64,000 nt of DNA from Ptiloglossa arizonensis (taxonomy: Eukaryota > Arthropoda > Insecta > Hymenoptera > Colletidae). The notes below the pieces were generated by a model. The model worked only from the letters and a program-made list of their open reading frames with translations. It ran no database searches and had not been told where the DNA came from. Shown piece after piece: positions 13,902-30,479 of the stretch. A program made the position numbers and the translations under genes. The stretch lies in the NCBI RefSeq assembly GCF_051014685.1, contig NC_135055.1, forward strand, positions 22,093,501 to 22,157,500, in the 5' to 3' direction. How positions within the stretch are numbered: position 1 is the first letter of the stretch; the number at the start of each line of letters is the position of its first letter.

Positions 13902-15447
13902 GGTGAGCGACCGATAAACAACTGTCCAACGAGAACGAGGGTCCTTCGATGGTTACTCGCGACCGGAGGGTTACGCGAGGACAAACAACGCTTCCATCAA
14001 CGCGTACGAGGTTTAAATACGTAATGTTCTTACGCTACGCAAACACCGAAATTTGTTCGATGATTCGGCGATGCGATAAAAAGTTCCTTCATTGGAAATT
14101 TAACGCAGGGGAGGAACCGTAGTAATTACGAATCTCGAACAAACTCTGTGCCCGATAAACAACGATTGTTCCAATAACGAGGTGATCGGCTGCGAACTCG
14201 GAATTTTTGTAATTCGTTTTCTTTCCTTCCCTTCTTTTCTTCCATTCCCTTTGTGCGATTACGAGTCGAAGAACGTATAAGATCCAAGCCTCGTTCGATC
14301 GTTCCTGCCTTAGAATATAAGATACGTGTAACGAAATAGATGGTCGAGATTGATCGGAGTTTGTTACATTTTATTCAGCTATTAAATTACCCGTTACTTT
14401 GAAAATATTCCTGGTTTCGTGTTGTTGGAACAGTCAAAGTGCAATCTGTGGAAACGAATGAAATTTATTCTTCCGAAATCGATAGGTTCGGTAGAACCCC
14501 GAATGAAATAAAGTGATAACTGTTCTATGTTTGTTACCTTTATCGACTTTGATGGTTCCGTGGAATGTAATTCCTAGAATCGCCGCTCTTGAACGAAGAG
14601 GCCGCTCCAAAACCATGGTGATTTCATAAGGTCGGTATTTCTGGCCCGACGCGGGTAAAGAGTGATCTACACTGTTGTCGATTACTCGAATTAGTGATAC
14701 CATCTGGAGGTGGAAATGGAAACGATTTTCCATGTCCGCCGTTAAATGTCTATTCCAGTCCACCATGATACTGATACTGACACTGATTTTCAAACATACG
14801 TTTCATCGAATCTAGCGTTATCGAAAGTATTTGTATTGTGCGAACACTGTAAACGTGTTCGTCTTTTATTTCTCAAAACACGATTTAAAAAAACTTTATT
14901 AATTCGTAACATCTATAAGAATTCACGACCGTGAATTTTATATTTTCTATAATGCTATTCATTCGAAGTACGCGAAATGCACGATACATTTAGATTTCTA
15001 TCGAGAAAGGGTATTTACCTAATTCTAGAAGAAATTGCGAGTCGCATCGGATCAGAGGTTCCAATCAATTTTCGCGAAGCCTCCGATTAAGCAAAAATTA
15101 TTCGACACTGTCCACAATGTTTTATTTATCGATGGTGCCATATTACTTTTAACCGGAAACTAATTTTTCTCTATAATACATACGAGCACTACACTTTTGT
15201 ACATTTTTATATCGTTCTTAATATCGTTCTGTAGTGGTCTCTAGATGCATATTAACCGCTTTTTGTTTGAAATCTGTTTACGAAATATAAACCGCGCCAT
15301 CTGAGGGTTGCTCCAACTGAATCATTCAATACCGGATTCTTTGTGTCTTCTGTTGAAAGTGCGTTCACATAGTACTCATTTGTTGGTGATTTGTGAGCAC
15401 GTGTTTATTGTTAGTTATTGTCAGAGACGTACTTATTGTAAAAAGTA
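13902..15447. other. Intergenic region between divergent Gr and NSUN2 genes
   Basis: Base composition shifts here from CpG-rich to AT-rich. A 119-codon open frame on the minus strand (14434-14793) is the only candidate coding feature and has no recognisable domain. The last 150 bases before 15448 should contain the NSUN2 promoter and 5' UTR, including a CACGTG box near 15400. Confidence 0.5.
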
Positions 15448-19204
<3,757 letters not shown>

Positions 19205-20113
19205 TGCGCATATTGATAATATAAATTGCTGTTCCTTTAATGTCTTTATAAATATCAGTTGTAATATGCTTAAGTACGAGTAAAAATTGTTTATTTTATT
19301 TAAAGTTCAGTGATGGTGCTCCACTCGTTGGAATTCAGTAAAACTGTCAATACGGGTTTCGGTTAATGTACGATGGTAAAACTTATTATAAAAGAAAAAT
19401 GAAAATAAAGTGTTTCTACAGGAGAAGAAAGTGACGACAATGATATTATAATGGGAAATGCCGTTTTTACTTTTCATTTTCTATGAAATAATTTATGAAA
19501 TTACATGTAATATTTAATGTAATTTGAGCGACAAGTACCCTATCCTTTTTCATTATTTTCGGCCACTATGTCGAGGATATTTTACTGATAGATTACAGTA
19601 CAAATATTATTATAAATATGGCCGGATGCAGAGGAATCATTAATTCAAAAATGGCCAGTGCCATAATATTCAGTAATATGTTAGTAAATCGTATGGAACT
19701 CCTTGATTCTACCGTAATTTGAATTTGAAAAAGATGAATATCTGTTTCGCGTCTCGTTGATATTTACTACGTTAGATTTTCTTCCTTTTTTCCGATTTTA
19801 ATCGATAACAGGATTCCTAGTGTCCTAAAGATTAAAGGATTTCAACTTACGATTAGAAATTTGTTTAACACAGAGGTATTTCTACTAATGAAGGACGGGT
19901 TTTTCTATAAAAAACATTTAAATATAAGTATAAATATGAAAAACGCTGGACAGCTCGTAACGTATAGATAATCTATAAAATAAGACGAAAGAAAAATCTT
20001 CTAAAACTTTTTATACTCCGAATTGCTCGAAGTTGTTGGTTGATGCTAATAATCTCTACTAGTTGGTGAGGTCATTTTTCCGCCGAGATGCGAATTGGAT
20101 GGAGACTTTGAAC
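19205..20113. other. 3' intergenic region between convergent NSUN2 and CEP104
   Basis: AT-rich sequence with no supported exon. It should contain the 3' UTRs of both converging genes. Confidence 0.6.
19404..19409 (+). terminator. Candidate poly(A) signal of NSUN2
   Basis: AATAAA lies 200 bases after the NSUN2 stop codon and is followed by a GT-rich stretch (aagtgttt). Confidence 0.45.
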
Positions 20114-23100
20114 CTATAAGCGAGAATAATTTAATTTATATTTTTCGAATAAATTGACAATATTATCGAACTTACAACTTTTCCCTATTTTGTTTCTCGG
20201 ATTGTTCGTACAGGGATGTTCACCCATGAGATGCTCCCTCCACTTGTTTTGATTCACAAGACTAGAGCAGAGTGGACAACGGTCGTACCCCTCGATGGGT
20301 TCTGTAACGTAAGCGATACATTCATTGGCTGTTCTCGACGCGATAATTTTATTTTACAGTGCATTGTCGTGCATACTTGTACACTTATTTCTCCTATGTT
20401 CCTCGAACGAGTTTTCGTGGATTGCTAGTTTGCAAGTTTCGCATTTTACGTAACTGCTTCTCATATCGCACTCGTCTAAAAGAAACAAAGTAGATTTCAA
20501 AGTTAAACGTTTCGCACAATCTGCCATTTATAACTGGCTAACTTTATCCATCTAATTTCACAATAATGGAAGTGAAATTTTTTTGACCAAATATAACAAG
20601 TTGCATGCTACTTTGTAAATATACGTTGTACAACAAGGTACTCACTCAACAAATGAAGGTTCAAATACGAAATTTCTACCACTTGCTTACACGCCTCGCA
20701 TTTCGTCAACATAGGACAGCCTCTCCAATAGTGAATATTCAATCCTTCTTCCGAATATCCTTGTCCCTTGGAGAGGCAGAATATGCACATCCTATGAAAG
20801 AAAATCGTATATTCGAACATCGTCGCGCAATGTATCTTTGCAATACGATTGTAACTCCACTCACTTGTCACCCTTGTGATCCGTGCTATTCTCGGACGGA
20901 GATGTTATGCTCGTAGAGCTTCCGGTACTTACAACAGGACTCGTTCTCGATGGAGACTTCGTTAAGTTCGCTACGTTGTTCTCCGTCGATTTCGTTCGCG
21001 TTGGTGTCGTCGTTTTATGACACGCGTCCGTTTCCTTTTTCCTCTGTTGAACGACGATTACATAAACAATTGAGCCACAAACGTATCGGTGTTTTTTTCT
21101 ATTTACAGATTCCCGCTACCTGAAGATCAATGAGATCGAATTCGTGAAACAGTTGACGATACAATAGATTCCTCCTGGTGATATCGTCGTCCGGAGGCAA
21201 TTGTTTGCGGACCAATCTAGGATTCACTTTATACACTAGCACCAGAATCCTCTCCGATACTTTCCTAACCGCTTCTGCCGGATGATGCAAACCCGAGGAA
21301 CCCAACTCTGACAATGTTCGACAAGTGAGTCCACTGCAACAATTACAGTGCCTTATCAGAGTAATTGCGTTTTAACGGTACAGTTTTAATCTCGAGGGTA
21401 GACCCCTGCGAGCAACATTCGCGAGCAATGATCTAATTGAATGTTGCGGGCAACGGTCTCGTTTCTTTGTAAATTCGAAACAATGCAATTGAAGTTACGT
21501 TGTTTAGAGTCACCTTTGTTTGTCGGTGGATATTCCGTGGTTCAGAATCAACTGCTCCACCATCTCGAGCCTGCTCAAGGCCAGCCTTTGATGCGTGCTA
21601 CTACTCACGGGTCTCGTCAAATGCACAGGTATTATGTGCAATTCTCTGACGCACTTGCAGTCCGCCATACTCAGTATCGTGTGTACGGCCATGTTATGAA
21701 TTCTTGGCGTAGTGTCGCCCGACTTTGTCAACAGTTCCGGTAGGAGACGTTCCACGCTTCTAGCGATTTCGGTCGACGATACTCTAGAGACAAGTGGAAA
21801 TGTACAATCGTGTATCGTTCGACGACATCGTACACCAATAGCGTACCTATCCGTCGCGAACTCCGAGAAGAAAATCCTGATCAACTGCGCTGCCAGACTG
21901 TACACGCTGAAGACTTTATCCCTGAGAGCTCTGTGCAGCAACAGAATCGTAGCTCTTGCCGTTTTATTCGCCGAATGCTTCGACATCTCCGGGTCGAACG
22001 TTTTCAGTTCTTCCTTCAATTGCATCAGCCCCTCCTCTTTGTCCGTGAATTGTTTCGAATAGAATTTTTCTACCTGAATCGATTAATAACATATCAGTTG
22101 TCGTCGTTGTAAAATCGATCGAAGTACTCGTTCGAAACTTGCATCACCATTTCCATTCCGAAGACGTCTATAGGTAACGCGGCTTGCTTCTTCTCCCTGT
22201 CGTTCAGTTTCGAGATCATCTTCGTCTCCGTGTTGTCCAAGTGGCATTCTCTCGTGAATTCGTTCGTGTGCGAGCTGAAAAATAATTGGTCTGGGTGTTC
22301 TTGCTCGTTGACCGCACGTCTTTTGAAAAAGAACATCTTACTGTCTTAAAGCGGGAATCGTTCTCTCCTCGTAAGCTTCGTAACTGGATCGAAGAGCGGG
22401 TCCGGCCGACTTGGTTTTCCTTCTGAGTGATCCTTTGTTGCAGTTGTTCTGTCTTTCCACAACCCCGTTCGTAGGACTGTCGGTAACTTCTGCGCAAATA
22501 AAGGATAATTAGCTGACGCGCTTGCGTCGATGTTTGTCTAGTCGGCGCGCCTAACGATTAACAGAAACTGTACCGGGACTGTTCGGTTTCTGATGTAGAG
22601 GTGAAACTGGTGGCTGATGCGCGGGACCGGTCGGCGATATAGCACCGTCCCGATTGGGTGGAATCACCAATCTCGGAGGAGACGTGATGTCCTCGGGAAC
22701 ATTGGTCGTATTCGAGGTACAGGTATCGACCGATATCGGTTCCTTCCCTTCCACCGACGATTGGTTATTTTTCTCCAATGGCTGTTCGCGTATGAAAGAA
22801 AAAAAAAAAACGAGAAGAGACACGTGGTTGCCAAGTTTCGACCGATCCGTGCTTTTGAAGAAAACTCGAATGTATTTACCCCGTGAAGTTCGAGCAAATC
22901 CTGCACCTCCAAACTCTGATAGACTTGCTGTCTGTATTGTTGAGCTTGCGCCTTCTTCGCTTTGGCCTTGTCGTAATCCTCCAACGCTATAGCATACTTC
23001 TTCTCCAACTCGTACTTTCCAAGACGTTCACCGGCTTTCCGTAGATTCTCCATGGCAACTTTCAACTTCGATGCGTACTCGAATCTCTCCTCTGAAAATA

Positions 23101-24983
23101 ATATTCGCGTTGAAGTTACCAGGAAACGTTTCGTCACCGTTCGTTATACGTTCCCTTACGCCCACACCTTCGACCGCCTGCAACTTTTTCGCCTCCATTT
23201 GCCTGATGATTTTCGCGACCTCGTGATCGACGTACATCTCGAAGGCCAGATCGTCGTACGGGGAGGTGTAATGAGGATTGAAAGGGGCATCCCCTTGCCC
23301 GGTTAGCTCTTGCCCGTATGGTTCGCCGAGGATATTGATAGCGATCAGACCGACCTGCGGTATTACACGAACACATGTTTCTCGACACACATGTACTCGA
23401 AGCCAGAGGATTCGTTACGTACCTGGTTGTAAACGTTATGCGCGTTACTGTGCGGTTTGTGCAGTCTCAATTTCAAGGAGATTGCCTCCGTTTCCGGAAG
23501 CGCCACGCTCTTGAGCTCCCTGCTTTTGTACATGGTCGAGGCATTGTCGGACAACGTGATGTAACCCAAATAATTGAACTCCGTTGTAACGGAAGCATTC
23601 TCCTCCTTCGACGTCCAAATTTCCAGCTTCTCCGCTGCAAAGGTTTCGCCCCGTTAATAACCCCCGATAAGAAAACAATCCCTTTCTCACGGTTCAATGG
23701 AAACGAAGAAATATTTTGTTAGACACGGGTTTGTTCGTCGTTCAGCGTTGAGTAGAATAAGAAACAAGGGTGAAACGAAAAGGGTAAAACGAAGGCAACC
23801 TCGAGGAAACGAGGGGCCGGTCCAAGGGTTAATTTAATTTTCTTTCGTTGCTGAATCGCTTCCCAGAGGAAACCGGAGGGTATTCTTCGAAACGAGCCTC
23901 GAAAACTTTAAATAGAAAATAGTTAACGCGATAACGAGTTAATGCGCGTTTAACGAGGATTCGTTTTCCTCGAGTTAACTTACGAATGAGGTACTGATGG
24001 GCCAAGACTTGTATTCTTGCAAGCTTCGTCGGCCCGTGGAGGCGCAGTATGAGTTCTTGAGGATACGTACATCTTCTCGAACTTTGCCAGCCTCTGACCG
24101 TCGGTCCGTGAACGTTCAGCTCCAACGAAGAGTGTCTGTCCTCTTCGCCTGCGATTATTCGAGATATTAGGAACTCGGACAATCGTCGAACGAACGATTC
24201 GAGCTGCGAGGAATTATAGATCGTTCCGATAATTTCGTCGAAAAATAATCATTCAATTTTGTACATCGAGCAGTTCCGCACGTATATTAGAAAATAATCT
24301 CCCGATCGTTTCTATCGAAATCTTTCGCCACGTCGCGATATTTCCTACGATCGCGTATTCGTTCGCTTTTCTCGACAAAAATGGAGATACTCGTGTAATC
24401 GATAATGTTTTAACTCTGAAATTATTCTTTCAACGGTGGACCGACCATCAGACACGAAACGGTGTCACGCGATACCGCAACTCCGTGATCACGCTTTGAC
24501 GATCACAACAATCGGAGATACGCGTTGCGACCTGCTTCCCTGTATTTTCAAATGGAAAATATCTGCCCGTACAATTTAATCGCGATGAAAAGCACCGAAC
24601 ACGAATCGGTTACGACTTGCTTGATCACCGAACGAGAGCTATTCCCAACGTTACAAGGAAACGCGGAAACCCACGTGTCCTATCGTGGCTGTAATTTGTT
24701 TTTCGATGTATCAATCGACGAACGACGAATAAAATACTTTTGATACGAAAAAATTAATGTCCGCAGGTAAGTGGCTATGTGCGAGTCGAAAGCCTTCGTA
24801 CGATTGTGTTTCATTTTCTTTTTCCATTTAAATGAAACGCGCGACGTTTCCACGACGTCCTCGGATCGAAGAAAAAATTTCCACGCGGCTCGAGGTTAAC
24901 GTCGTTCGACCGATATCACAATCACAATCCGGTGTCTTCTTACTGGTGGCGACCACGACGTGGAATCCGATTTTTCTCGGCAT
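20114..24983 (-). CDS. CEP104: CEP104 homologue (centrosomal/ciliary tip protein), 14 coding exons
   Basis: Centriole and ciliary-tip protein that binds tubulin and microtubule plus ends. Exons in transcript order are 24944-24983, 23984-24148, 23423-23634, 23168-23354, 22880-23091, 22574-22781, 22342-22489, 22139-22274, 21514-22073, 21120-21333, 20865-21043, 20646-20791, 20377-20475 and 20114-20301. They give 897 residues (human about 925) with consistent phases. Domains in order are an N-terminal jelly-roll from MPRKIGFHVVVATS through HGPTVRGWQSSRRC, a coiled-coil segment (ENLRKAGERLGKYELEKKYA) and the TOG-like tubulin-binding domain of the long 560-nt exon. The TOG region includes LPPDDDITRRNLLYRQLF. 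C-terminal C2HC zinc fingers follow (MCIFC, HYWRGCPMLTKCEACKQVV, CETCKLAIHENSFEEH, DRCPLCSSL). The donor for the 20377 exon was chosen so that the next zinc-finger exon stays in frame. Confidence 0.93.
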
Positions 24984-26027
24984 GTCGTCGGTGTGTTGAT
25001 GCTCTTGGCGATGAGAACAACGCACCGAAAAAACCGACCGACAGTCTCGAGAAGGAGAAGGTACGACGGGTGAAGGGGAAACGAAGAAAACGTCAAAATC
25101 TAAAAGACACAGCCATCTGAAAGCTCGATAAGGGGGAGCTTGCAAGTTTCACCCCGGTGCGTAGGCAACGCCACTTGCACGTCTGGCCGCGGCGAAGCTT
25201 GCGACAGAACTGGCGGACTGCACCCGTTCCGCGAGCGGAAACTCCGGTCTCGAGCGTATTCTCTGACCGAAAGAGCCGCTATCGCCTTTTATAAAAAAAA
25301 CGAGAAAGGTGACTCTTCGATCGAAAGTGTACAACAGCGATTAAATAAAGTTTTTCCTCTTATTGGTTTTCGAAATACTTTCCAACAGTTCGAGACCAGA
25401 TGAAAAGATAAAGGATTGGTGAAACGTTATCCGAGACTGCACGCATCGTAGTTGCGTTCAACGTAATAAAATAACGACTTAGTTCGATCGTCGATGGCTA
25501 ATATTTGCGCGGAGATTAATAACGAACGTTTGATTTCTCATTTTGCTTCACGGATCCGTATATAACAGGGTCCACGGTGTTCGAGGGTTCTTTTTGACTT
25601 GGTTCTTTGTACGTGGCACATTGTGGCACCGTCTTAAACTTCGTTCAAGTCGAAATACATATAGACTGTAATTCCGTAATGGATCAATAAACGGAGGCTG
25701 CGTGACGTCAGAGGGTGCGGCGAGGGTGAAATTGCTCGCGAGAATCGTTATGTGTGCACCTTGTCGGTCATTCACGACCACGTGCGCAGCGGCACGTGCT
25801 TCTTCGGTTTTAAAACGAGCATTTACGTTTATCAATACGCGTTACTGGATAAATTATTTCTAACTTGTCGCGAAACGAGTTTTCTACGTAATTGAAACGT
25901 AAAAATTAAATTTATTTATTGATAAAACGTTCATCGACATACAATTTATTGTTTATTCATATTACAGTTCGTATACTCTCAGATAATGCAGGGAATGTTT
26001 CTCAGAAATTTTTGATGGCACTTGCGT
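24984..26027. other. Intergenic region between CEP104 start and DPM1 stop
   Basis: No exon supported. It should hold the CEP104 promoter and 5' UTR on its left and the DPM1 3' UTR on its right. Confidence 0.5.
25911..25920 (-). terminator. Candidate overlapping poly(A) signals of DPM1
   Basis: TTTATTTATT on the plus strand gives two overlapping AATAAA hexamers on the minus strand, about 110 bases past the DPM1 stop. Confidence 0.5.
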
Positions 26028-27049
<1,022 letters not shown>

Positions 27050-30000
27050 CTTGACACCAGTTTTCGATACACGAAACGTCACGAACGGATTCTTCTTTAC
27101 CAAGTGCCGCACTACACGAGGGTAGAAATTGGCGCTTTTGAGTAATCTCGTCAATAAAACAGTCACGTTTCGATGACGTGTTCCAGATAACAGAGGGCCT
27201 ATATCGTTCGTCATTCGAAAGTAGTGGTTTTGAATTTCGTTCTCGACATATTTTTAAGTATCGTATTTCAATGATAAGAGGTGAGAACCAACCGAATCGT
27301 TTATTCGACAAGAGGAACGAGTAACTGGTAAAATTTTAATAGATATAGCATTGCGAAGTAGACCGAACAATACGAAAAGTTTAGACGAAACTTTCCGTTG
27401 CTCTTAACCTCGATAACTAACTCTTCCAATAATTTTGCGGACTTAGTTTTCCGATATAAAAGTGGAGCAAAACTCTTTTCTTCGTAATTCAAAGCAAAGT
27501 GTCAAAAACATACATAGAACGAAAAAATATAGACACCGAAGCTTTCCACGGTGTATCGTTACACGTGCTTTCGATTCGAGGGACTATTCGAAGAAGGGCC
27601 GGTACGTAACATTTACCGATCGTAATCGGATCTTGGTGATTTTCGACGCAACGTTATTCGAAATATTATTATCGCGATACGAGTTATTTTGTTCTACGAT
27701 TGTGTTATCGTTTTAGAAGTACGTATACGTTCGTAAGAATTGAAAAAAAATTTCGTAACGGTTCAACTCCAACGTTTCGTTCGCCCAGCGGTGCTATTTT
27801 CGAATTATAATTCGATGCGTCCAACTCGATCGGGAAAACAATTCTATTTTCGTTGGTAGTTAAATAGAAAGGTGAATTCGATGCATCAGAAGGAATCTCC
27901 TTAACCGTTATTTCTCTCACCGGTATTCGAAACGCGGCGTCGATCGTTTCCTCGTTCGAAAGTGGTGTCGTTGCGAGCGAGTCCGCGGTTCGGCCGGTTC
28001 GAAACAACACGGTTGCAAATAAGATACTGTAACGTCGTTTCAGATCGTTACTCTTCCTTTCAATTTGAAATACAATTTGCCAGGACTGATTACGATTGCG
28101 GGAGATGGTGCGAAAGTGTACACGGGACCGCGGTCGCTTCCGTCGCGTGCGACAAAGGTCGACCAACCGGCGTCCCCCACCACGTCGCGACGCAAGAGCG
28201 AACCACGACGACGACCCCCCACCGTCGACCTCGAGATCCCGTATAGCAGCCGCTGTCCCGAAGCAAAACGACGCTCCTCGCTGCACTCTTCGGTCGTCCA
28301 CGGACCTAGAGTGTTCGTTCTGTTCACGGAACGGTGTGTGATCAGCGTGTGTCTATCTGCGAATTAATCGACGTGTCGTCGGTACGTAGACCGGGTGAGA
28401 ACGTCACCGCCACGCACGTGTGAGTCACGCTCGGCGAGGCACCGTAAAGCCCACCTACGAGCGTCGCGATAATCCGTTAAAAACATCGGCCGGTCCTCCG
28501 TTGATTCGCGAAATCTTCCGTGGGTGTGTACGTGCGGTGCATGTGCTCCTGTGAATACCGAGTGTGATCATCGCGGGTGATCGTTTCCCCGCGACCGGAA
28601 GCCTCGCCAAGAGTTGGCGTTCTTCGAATCAATTCGAGCCGCGACAGCCCGCCGACCGAAATCACGGTGTCGAAGAGAATCGTTGTCTCGACGTGTTCGG
28701 GGATCGTCGTCTTCGATCGACAAGTCGATTCTTCTATCCGGGGAAAGTACAAAGACCGCGAACGCCGGGTGCATCGCGTCCGTTTCACGCTGAATTATTC
28801 AATAGAGACTCCGAGATGATTTATCGGACAGAGCGGGGGGAGACTCGTCAATTGCGAACGAACGCAACGTACGAGGGATACTTTCTTCCCGTTCGACTCG
28901 TACGGGAGCCTCGTTCTTTCCGCGAGGCGATTCTAGTCCGTCGAGAAAGACGACGAAGACTCGTTTCGCGTTGCGTGCAAGGGTGGTGACCTTCCGCGGG
29001 GGTACGGGCGGACATCGGATGTCCCAGATCCATCGGTCGCAGCACCGTGCTACTGGCACCAGCATCGTCGTTTAATCGAACGACAGCGTGCGTGCGTGTC
29101 GTAGTCGTCGTCGTCGTCGTCGTCGTAAAATCAGCGTTCTCGGTTCGCAAGTTCGACGTGGTCGACGATCCGCACCGAGTCGAGAGAGCGTCCGTGGTAT
29201 TTCTGGTCCAGGTAGCCGGGCCATGCGGTATTTTATGGGGTCGGGAGCGGGTTTTCCGGATTTAGCGAAGGCTCCGACGTAGGAGCGGAGGAGCGGAGAA
29301 TCGTCGGTGCTGGCCGGCGAGCGAGCGGACTGGCTCGGGCAAATACCAGCAAGCATGGCGTACTCTGCACGAGGGGTAGATTGGTCCGCTCCGCACCCTG
29401 CGATCAATAAACCCACCCGAGAGGGAGCAGCTCCGTGACGAGCCGCACTACTCCGTGCTTCTGCTTCTCTCCTCTCCTTTCTCCACTTCTCCGTCCGTTC
29501 CTCTCTCGCATTCGCTGCCCTCCCCCTAGCCCCGACACCCGTGCCATCAACGATTCAGCACGTGCACAGCGTTTCGCCGGTGCTTTTGAAAAACGACCGG
29601 CAACGTGTGTCCGGGGTGCCGGGCGGAGGAAGAGGGCCAGATTATCGCGAACCGACGGACGCCAAAGGCGTTCGCCCACTTTCAGTTTTCGCGCCTTGAT
29701 TCCTGCGTTTTCGTTATTCCTCGTATATATATATTTTTTTTTTCCTCCCCTCCCCCGCCTTGCGCTTTTCAGGCTGTTGGTTCGCGCGCACGGACCACGC
29801 GTCCCCGAGCTTTTCGCCGCGCTGGTATTCTCGGCGAAGCTTTCGCTCTCCTAGCTGCAGCTTTCCCCGCTTCGAGTATTAATTTCCGTCGCGGTTCTCG
29901 CCTTAGATCAGGCAGTGCTCGATGCTCAAGGCGGCAGCGATATTGGTCGTATGAGAATGTAAAAAGAGTGGGAACTATCGAATACGACCGGTGACGCGTG

Positions 30001-30391
30001 CCGCTTCCGGTCCAACAGCTCGCTCGTACCGATTCCGCGGTCATGCATGGTGATTTTCGCCCCGTGCTTGGGAAATATTCGGCGCGGTCCTCGCCAGAAC
30101 CGAGCCAGCCGCTCCGAACGAACAACCGGTCGGCCTTGAACCGTAAAAAGGTCGCTCGGTTCAAATATATTCGTTGGAAAGACGCGCGCGTAGGTGGGTC
30201 TCGGCGCGAATCCTCTTCGGGAAGTTGGATCGTCGTTTCTTTTCGCTCTGGTTGCGAGACGATGGGAAACGGTCCGCGTGGCTGTCGCGCGATCCTCCAC
30301 GTGCGTCCACGGTGGTGGCTCGTCGCTCAGTTGTGCGTTTTTTGTGCGAAATCAGGTGAGAATCAGTGCGATCGAGGAAAACAGGATCAGG
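27050..30391. other. Divergent upstream region of DPM1 and Dscam1
   Basis: About 3.3 kb without a supported coding exon. The left part (to about 27.7 kb) is AT-rich and belongs with DPM1. The right part is strongly CpG-rich and should contain the Dscam1 promoter and 5' UTR. A (GTC)n run lies at about 29098-29127 and an (AT)n plus poly(T) tract near 29726-29745. Confidence 0.5.
29098..29127 (+). repeat. (GTC)n trinucleotide microsatellite
   Basis: About eight tandem GTC units lie upstream of the Dscam1 start codon. The repeat is simple, and no function is visible. Confidence 0.8.
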
Positions 30392-30479
30392 ATGTGGCGC
30401 GATCCTCCAGGAGGAGGGTTTCATATACCCATCTACCTTTCAACGATGCTCCTATTGGCTCTCTTGGCATTGACGAACG
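30392..30479 (+). CDS. Dscam1: Dscam1 exon 1 (signal peptide)
   Basis: Encodes MWRDPPGGGFHIPIYLSTML and then LLALLALTN, a hydrophobic secretion signal whose likely cleavage follows the VACA encoded by exon 2. The exon ends in phase 1 before gtgagt. The Met was chosen because it is followed by a strong signal peptide and a consensus donor in the right phase. Confidence 0.9.

Noticed and set aside
20301..20376. In-frame stop after the CEP104 zinc-finger exon, suggesting a broken gene
   Set aside because: A donor upstream (ACAA before gtatgc) removes the stop and restores the next zinc finger in phase.
22276..22341. Open frame MFFFKRRAVNEQ read as part of CEP104
   Set aside because: It lies in a 67-base intron. 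The exons on both sides join in phase and match CEP104 better without it.
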